From: JBBRWO01 sp038249135
GTDB lineage: Bacteria > Actinomycetota > Coriobacteriia > Anaerosomatales > JAAXUF01
Length of the DNA stretch: 8,633 bases
NCBI GenBank assembly: GCA_038249135.1
Contig: JBBRWO010000087.1
Location: 1 to 8,633, forward strand
Reading direction: 5' to 3'
Shown here one piece after another: positions 6,750 to 8,633 of this stretch. The number at the start of each line of letters is the position of its first letter. Positions within the stretch are counted from its first letter, which is position 1. The notes under the pieces are model-generated. The model did no database searches. It saw only the letters and a program-made list of their open reading frames with translations, and had not been told where the DNA came from. The position numbers and the translations under genes are program-made.

Positions 6750-6872
6750 ACCCTCGGCCTCGCCGTAGGGGCCGTAGGCGTAGCGAGCGAACACCTCGCC
6801 TGTGTCATCGGCGAGTGCGACCACGTCGCCATGGTCGCTTGAGAGCATCTGGAAGACGGCGGAGGTCGTCAC
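6750..6872 (-). pseudogene. fragment of RHS repeat-associated core, out of frame with tip C
   Basis: On the minus strand the frame reads through SSDHGDVVALADDTGEVFAR and AYGPYGEAEG. This is the typical DH-G-V-AL-D-TG-ARY-YDPYG stretch of Rhs cores. Homology begins next to the IS256 remnant near 6870, where a TGA (6878-6876) closes the frame upstream. It ends near 6752, and the LISRDPAEADGE part of the core resumes in another frame by about 6712. Compared with the right-hand rhs copy, roughly 45 codons between the two parts are missing. This is a decayed, deleted piece of an older rhs gene. Confidence 0.75.
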
Positions 6873-7075
6873 GCTTCAATCAAGAGATCAAGCGCCGCAC
6901 GAAGGTCGTGCGAATCTTCCCCAACGAGGGTAGCTGCCTGCGACTCGTGAGTGCCCTGTGCGTGGAGACGAGCGAGGAGTGGATGACGAACCGGCGTCTC
7001 ATGGACATGGACGCACTGAGCGAGATGCTCGCAGCGGAAGAGGAGGTGGTACCGAGGTTGATCGCCGTCGGTTAG
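6873..7075 (+). pseudogene. IS256-family transposase, C-terminal fragment
   Basis: The frame reads RFNQEIKRRTKVVRIFPNEG, SCLRLVSALCVETSEEW and a tail to TAG at 7073-7075. The NxEIKRRTxVVxIFPNExSCLRL block is the hallmark C-terminus of mutator-type DDE transposases, including the region just after the catalytic Glu helix. The catalytic Asp residues would lie in the lost upstream part. The open frame extends leftward to 6530, but that part is antisense to Rhs sequence and not transposase. Confidence 0.85.
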
Positions 7076-7125
7076 ACTGGAGCCAGCCCGGAGGGTAAGT
7101 TACAGAACTTTCGGGACACAACTGA
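6873..7125 (+). mobile_element. remnant of an IS256-family (mutator type) insertion sequence, right end only
   Basis: The stretch holds the last ~67 codons of an IS256-type transposase and, 22-50 bases past its stop, a TTACAGAACTTTCGGGACAC sequence like the terminal inverted repeats of this family (outer end near 7123-7127). The left end and about three quarters of the transposase are gone; the break sits against an Rhs fragment near 6872. The element interrupts the tip B coding frame on its right side. It is non-autonomous and probably marks an insertion followed by an adjacent deletion. Confidence 0.8.
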
Positions 7126-7448
7126 CGCGCCGCACTGTATTGTGCGGGATGGTCGTATCTACGACTTACAATGCCAGCCCATACTGCGAAGTAGAGCGCG
7201 GAGATAGGGTTCGGAAATAGGCGAAACTGCAGAGCCTTCACGGACTCCTTGGCCCACGACAGTAAGGTCGAGGCCCACTCGGACATCTTTCCGCTCGGAT
7301 CCACCTTCCCCACCGGATCTCCGCCGCAGTACTGATACGCGCTCTCCTCGCCATCGGCCCGCGCCGGGTCCTTCGTCAGGAACTGCATCGTGGCCGGGTC
7401 GTACTGGCGTGCCGAGAGGTAATACGTCGCGCTCTCCCCATAGTGGCA
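7126..7448 (-). pseudogene. orphan Rhs core end with tip B, truncated by the IS256 remnant
   Basis: From a TAA at 7451-7449 the frame reads YYLSARQYDPATMQFLTKDP, then ARADGEESAYQYCGGDPVGK and VDPSG (to 7290), almost the same as the core end of the right-hand rhs gene. A different tip follows: KMSEWASTLLSWAKESVKAL, FRLFPNPISALYFAVWAGIV, SRRYDHPAQYSAA, then IS DNA near 7125. The residues read beyond that (to 6999) are the reverse complement of the IS and not toxin. About 54 residues of tip B remain, and no immunity gene follows. The core copy has a stop (TAA) where the other copy has Tyr (TAC) in GYCYD, so it is not expressed as part of an rhs gene. Confidence 0.78.
7297..7436 (-). repeat. Rhs core-end repeat, copy B
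   Basis: This stretch aligns without gaps to 8351-8490. Similarity stops just past the DPSG codons on one side, where the two tips diverge, and near 7448 on the other, where copy B joins unrelated-frame rhs sequence. The 34-base block shared by all three copies is 7326-7359. Confidence 0.85.
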
Positions 7449-7449
7449 T

Positions 7450-7535
7450 TAGCCAGCGTAGACCCCCCGCCTGAGTCATATGAATCGAGGGGCCCGGTGG
7501 CCGAGTAGCCGAACGTCGTCTGATGCGAGTGGTGT
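7450..7535 (-). pseudogene. YD-repeat-like Rhs fragment upstream of core copy B
   Basis: Read on the minus strand, one frame gives HQTTFGYSATGPLDSYDSGG then STLANATMG, which looks like a YD-repeat segment from an Rhs protein. It is in a different frame from the core end that follows and begins only a few bases after the immunity A stop, next to an in-frame TGA. I read it as leftover upstream rhs sequence joined to core copy B by deletion. Confidence 0.45.
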
Positions 7536-7539
7536 CACT

Positions 7540-7869
7540 TCAGAACCCCTGCATCACTGGGCGAAGTGCAACCAGATAGTAGACGGCCGCCAGAACACCG
7601 CCCGTTGCGATTGCATACGCCGCGACCGCCATCCCCTGCCGTTCGCGCCTCACACGTATCGCGACAAGCGCGCCGACCGCCAAGCACAACGACCACGCCG
7701 CCCATGTTGCAGCCGGATACCTCAAGATGGCTGCCTCAAGTCCGCCCGGATGCGAATCAACCGCTTCGATCACAGAGAGAACCGCTGTGCCTTCCTTCAG
7801 TACCCACAGCATCAGCAGCGAGCCAACGATGGCGCTCGAGGCGACCGTCGCCTGCCATTTTGAGTTCAT
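7540..7869 (-). CDS. three-helix membrane protein, candidate immunity protein for Rhs tip A
   Basis: I do not recognise this 109-residue protein. It has three hydrophobic segments: ATVASSAIVGSLLMLWVL, YPAATWAAWSLCLAVGALVA and AVAAYAIATGGVLAAVYYLV. A basic RVRRER turn between the last two suggests that turn is cytoplasmic. The start at 7869 is well supported: AGGAGGAG lies a few bases upstream. The gene begins 27 bases after the rhs stop on the same strand, the classic place for an Rhs immunity gene. No enzymatic motif is seen. It has the same layout (small, three helices) as the candidate partner of tip C, with no sequence similarity evident by eye. Its role is inferred from position. Confidence 0.78.
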   Translation of the reverse strand: MNSKWQATVASSAIVGSLLMLWVLKEGTAVLSVIEAVDSHPGGLEAAILRYPAATWAAWSLCLAVGALVAIRVRRERQGMAVAAYAIATGGVLAAVYYLVALRPVMQGF

Positions 7870-7896
7870 TGCTCCTCCTAGGACGCTAACCGGGAT

Positions 7897-8633
7897 CTAC
7901 CTTGAGAGTACGTGCTGGTGACTACCACTGCAGTAGTGTTTGGCGGCAGACTCCCAGGCAGCGAGCTGTACTATCTCCGACTTTGCTGCGGCTTTGAACT
8001 GGCGCAGTGCGGCTCCGGGATCATCGATCGATATCGCCTTCCCAAGGCTCGAACCCACGCCGTCGGCCAACCCCCGGAGTATCGCAGAGGGCGATTTTGC
8101 GACGCCTCCAGCCATCTCGACCACAAGTGCGGTCGTCCCATAGTGGACCATCAAAGCGGCACTGACGCTCACGCCCTGTATGGCGTGACGCAACCTATTC
8201 AAGTGTGGATTCGAAGCGCAGCCGCCAGTGACGCCGGAGTCGGCTACCCGGAACTTCCAGACCCCACGCGAGTACCACACTGGACCCAGGTACCAGAACC
8301 GATAGTGCTCCAAGTAGGTCAATGACAGCTTGAGCGACATGTTGCCACTCGGATCCACCTTCCCCACAGGATCACCACCGCAGTACTGATACGCGCTCTC
8401 TTCACCATCGGCCCGCGCGGGGTCCTTCGTCAGGAACTGCATGGTCGCCGGATCGTACTGGCGTGCCGAGAGGTAGTAGGTGGAGCTCTCCTCATCGTAG
8501 CAGTAGCCGGCGTAGCGCAGCGGCTGTCGGGCGGCGATGTCTGCTGCGAGCGTCGCGGTGAGTGAACCGGTCGCCTGCGAACTCTCGGAGAGTACCTTGC
8601 CCCACGCGTCGTATCGGTAGGTGGCGAACGGCG
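7897..8633 (-). CDS. Rhs/YD-repeat polymorphic toxin, 3' end with tip A (5' part outside window)
   Basis: The frame is open from the right edge and stops with TAG at 7899-7897; about 244 residues are seen, the end of a probably much larger protein. It opens with YRYDAWGKVL, then the RHS repeat-associated core: LRYAGYCYDEES, YYLSARQYDPATMQFLTKDP, ADGEESAYQYCGGDPVGK and the VDPSG boundary at 8344. Rhs proteins form a shell that encloses a C-terminal toxin, which is released and delivered to neighbouring cells. The toxin tip here is ~148 residues (NMSLKLSLTYLEHYRFWYLG to SGSHQHVLSR). It has an aromatic first part, a hydrophobic middle (SVSAALMVHYGTTALVVEMA) and a His/Cys-rich end (KHYCSGSHQH). 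I match it to no known toxin family. The boundary lacks the usual Leu after DPxG. A membrane-protein gene follows 27 bases on. The ATG at 8442 is internal. Confidence 0.88.
   Translation of the reverse strand, partial: PFATYRYDAWGKVLSESSQATGSLTATLAADIAARQPLRYAGYCYDEESSTYYLSARQYDPATMQFLTKDPARADGEESAYQYCGGDPVGKVDPSGNMSLKLSLTYLEHYRFWYLGPVWYSRGVWKFRVADSGVTGGCASNPHLNRLRHAIQGVSVSAALMVHYGTTALVVEMAGGVAKSPSAILRGLADGVGSSLGKAISIDDPGAALRQFKAAAKSEIVQLAAWESAAKHYCSGSHQHVLSR
8351..8490 (-). repeat. Rhs core-end repeat, copy A
   Basis: This 140-base stretch encodes the core from the SSTYYL region to the VDP boundary. By eye it aligns without gaps to copy B at 7297-7436 with 13 differences (about 91% identity). 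Within it, 8380-8413 is a 34-base block also found in copies B and C with one difference in each pair involving copy C. Confidence 0.85.

Noticed and set aside
6530..6872. Long plus-strand reading frame joined to the IS256 transposase end
   Set aside because: This part is the reverse complement of Rhs core and tip C coding sequence. Only the part from about 6873 matches a transposase.
6999..7125. C-terminal continuation of tip B through the insertion remnant
   Set aside because: The residues are the reverse complement of the IS256 terminal repeat and transposase end, so they are not part of the original toxin.
7159..7479. Minus-strand frame overlapping core copy B with an ATG near 7479
   Set aside because: It is a shifted frame over the rhs core repeat; the true frame gives the conserved DPARADGEESAYQYC text.
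1..8633. CRISPR arrays, tRNA or rRNA genes
   Set aside because: No regularly spaced short repeats, no cloverleaf-like segment and no rRNA signature were seen in reading through the window.

Overview
The window is high-GC bacterial DNA. Gene density, strong GGAGG-type ribosome binding sites and roughly 70% GC in the central radical SAM gene fit a high-GC bacterium. An actinobacterial lineage such as an anaerobic Coriobacteriia relative is my guess, but nothing here proves a taxon. It divides into an ordinary left half (1-5032) and a mosaic accessory right half (about 5033-8633).

Left half. The window opens inside a SulP-type anion transporter whose C-terminal STAS domain ends at 552 (+). It converges, with a 4-base shared CTAG, on a six-helix membrane protein of unknown function (549-1187, -). 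Next comes an aldo/keto reductase with a complete Asp-Tyr-Lys-His tetrad (1344-2234, -). Divergent from it across a 181-bp spacer is a radical SAM/SPASM enzyme (2416-3621, +). Both divergent genes carry almost the same ribosome-binding leader. A RecG-like/Schlafen AlbA_2 regulator with a GHKL ATPase module and a C-terminal winged helix follows convergently (3659-5032, -), with a perfect 9-bp dyad just upstream of its start.

Right half, read on the minus strand from the right edge leftward, is a polymorphic toxin locus of Rhs/YD-repeat type. The 3' end of a large rhs gene enters at 8633, runs through the RHS repeat-associated core, and ends in an unrecognised C-terminal tip (tip A). A small three-helix membrane protein follows and is the likely immunity protein. 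Two further displaced copies of the core end lie downstream. Copy B (about 7126-7448) carries a second tip that is cut off by a degenerate IS256-family insertion remnant (about 6873-7125). Copy C (about 6623-6872, itself broken) leads into a third tip with a very basic, acid-free Lys/Ala-rich linker and a hydrophobic end (tip C). A second three-helix membrane protein starts 4 bases after it. This is the architecture expected of an rhs gene with orphan toxin/immunity cassettes stored behind it. The best candidate for an undescribed system is the pair of membrane-linked tip/immunity modules, A and C, neither of which I can assign to a known toxin family. The 5033-5466 spacer holds no gene I can support.
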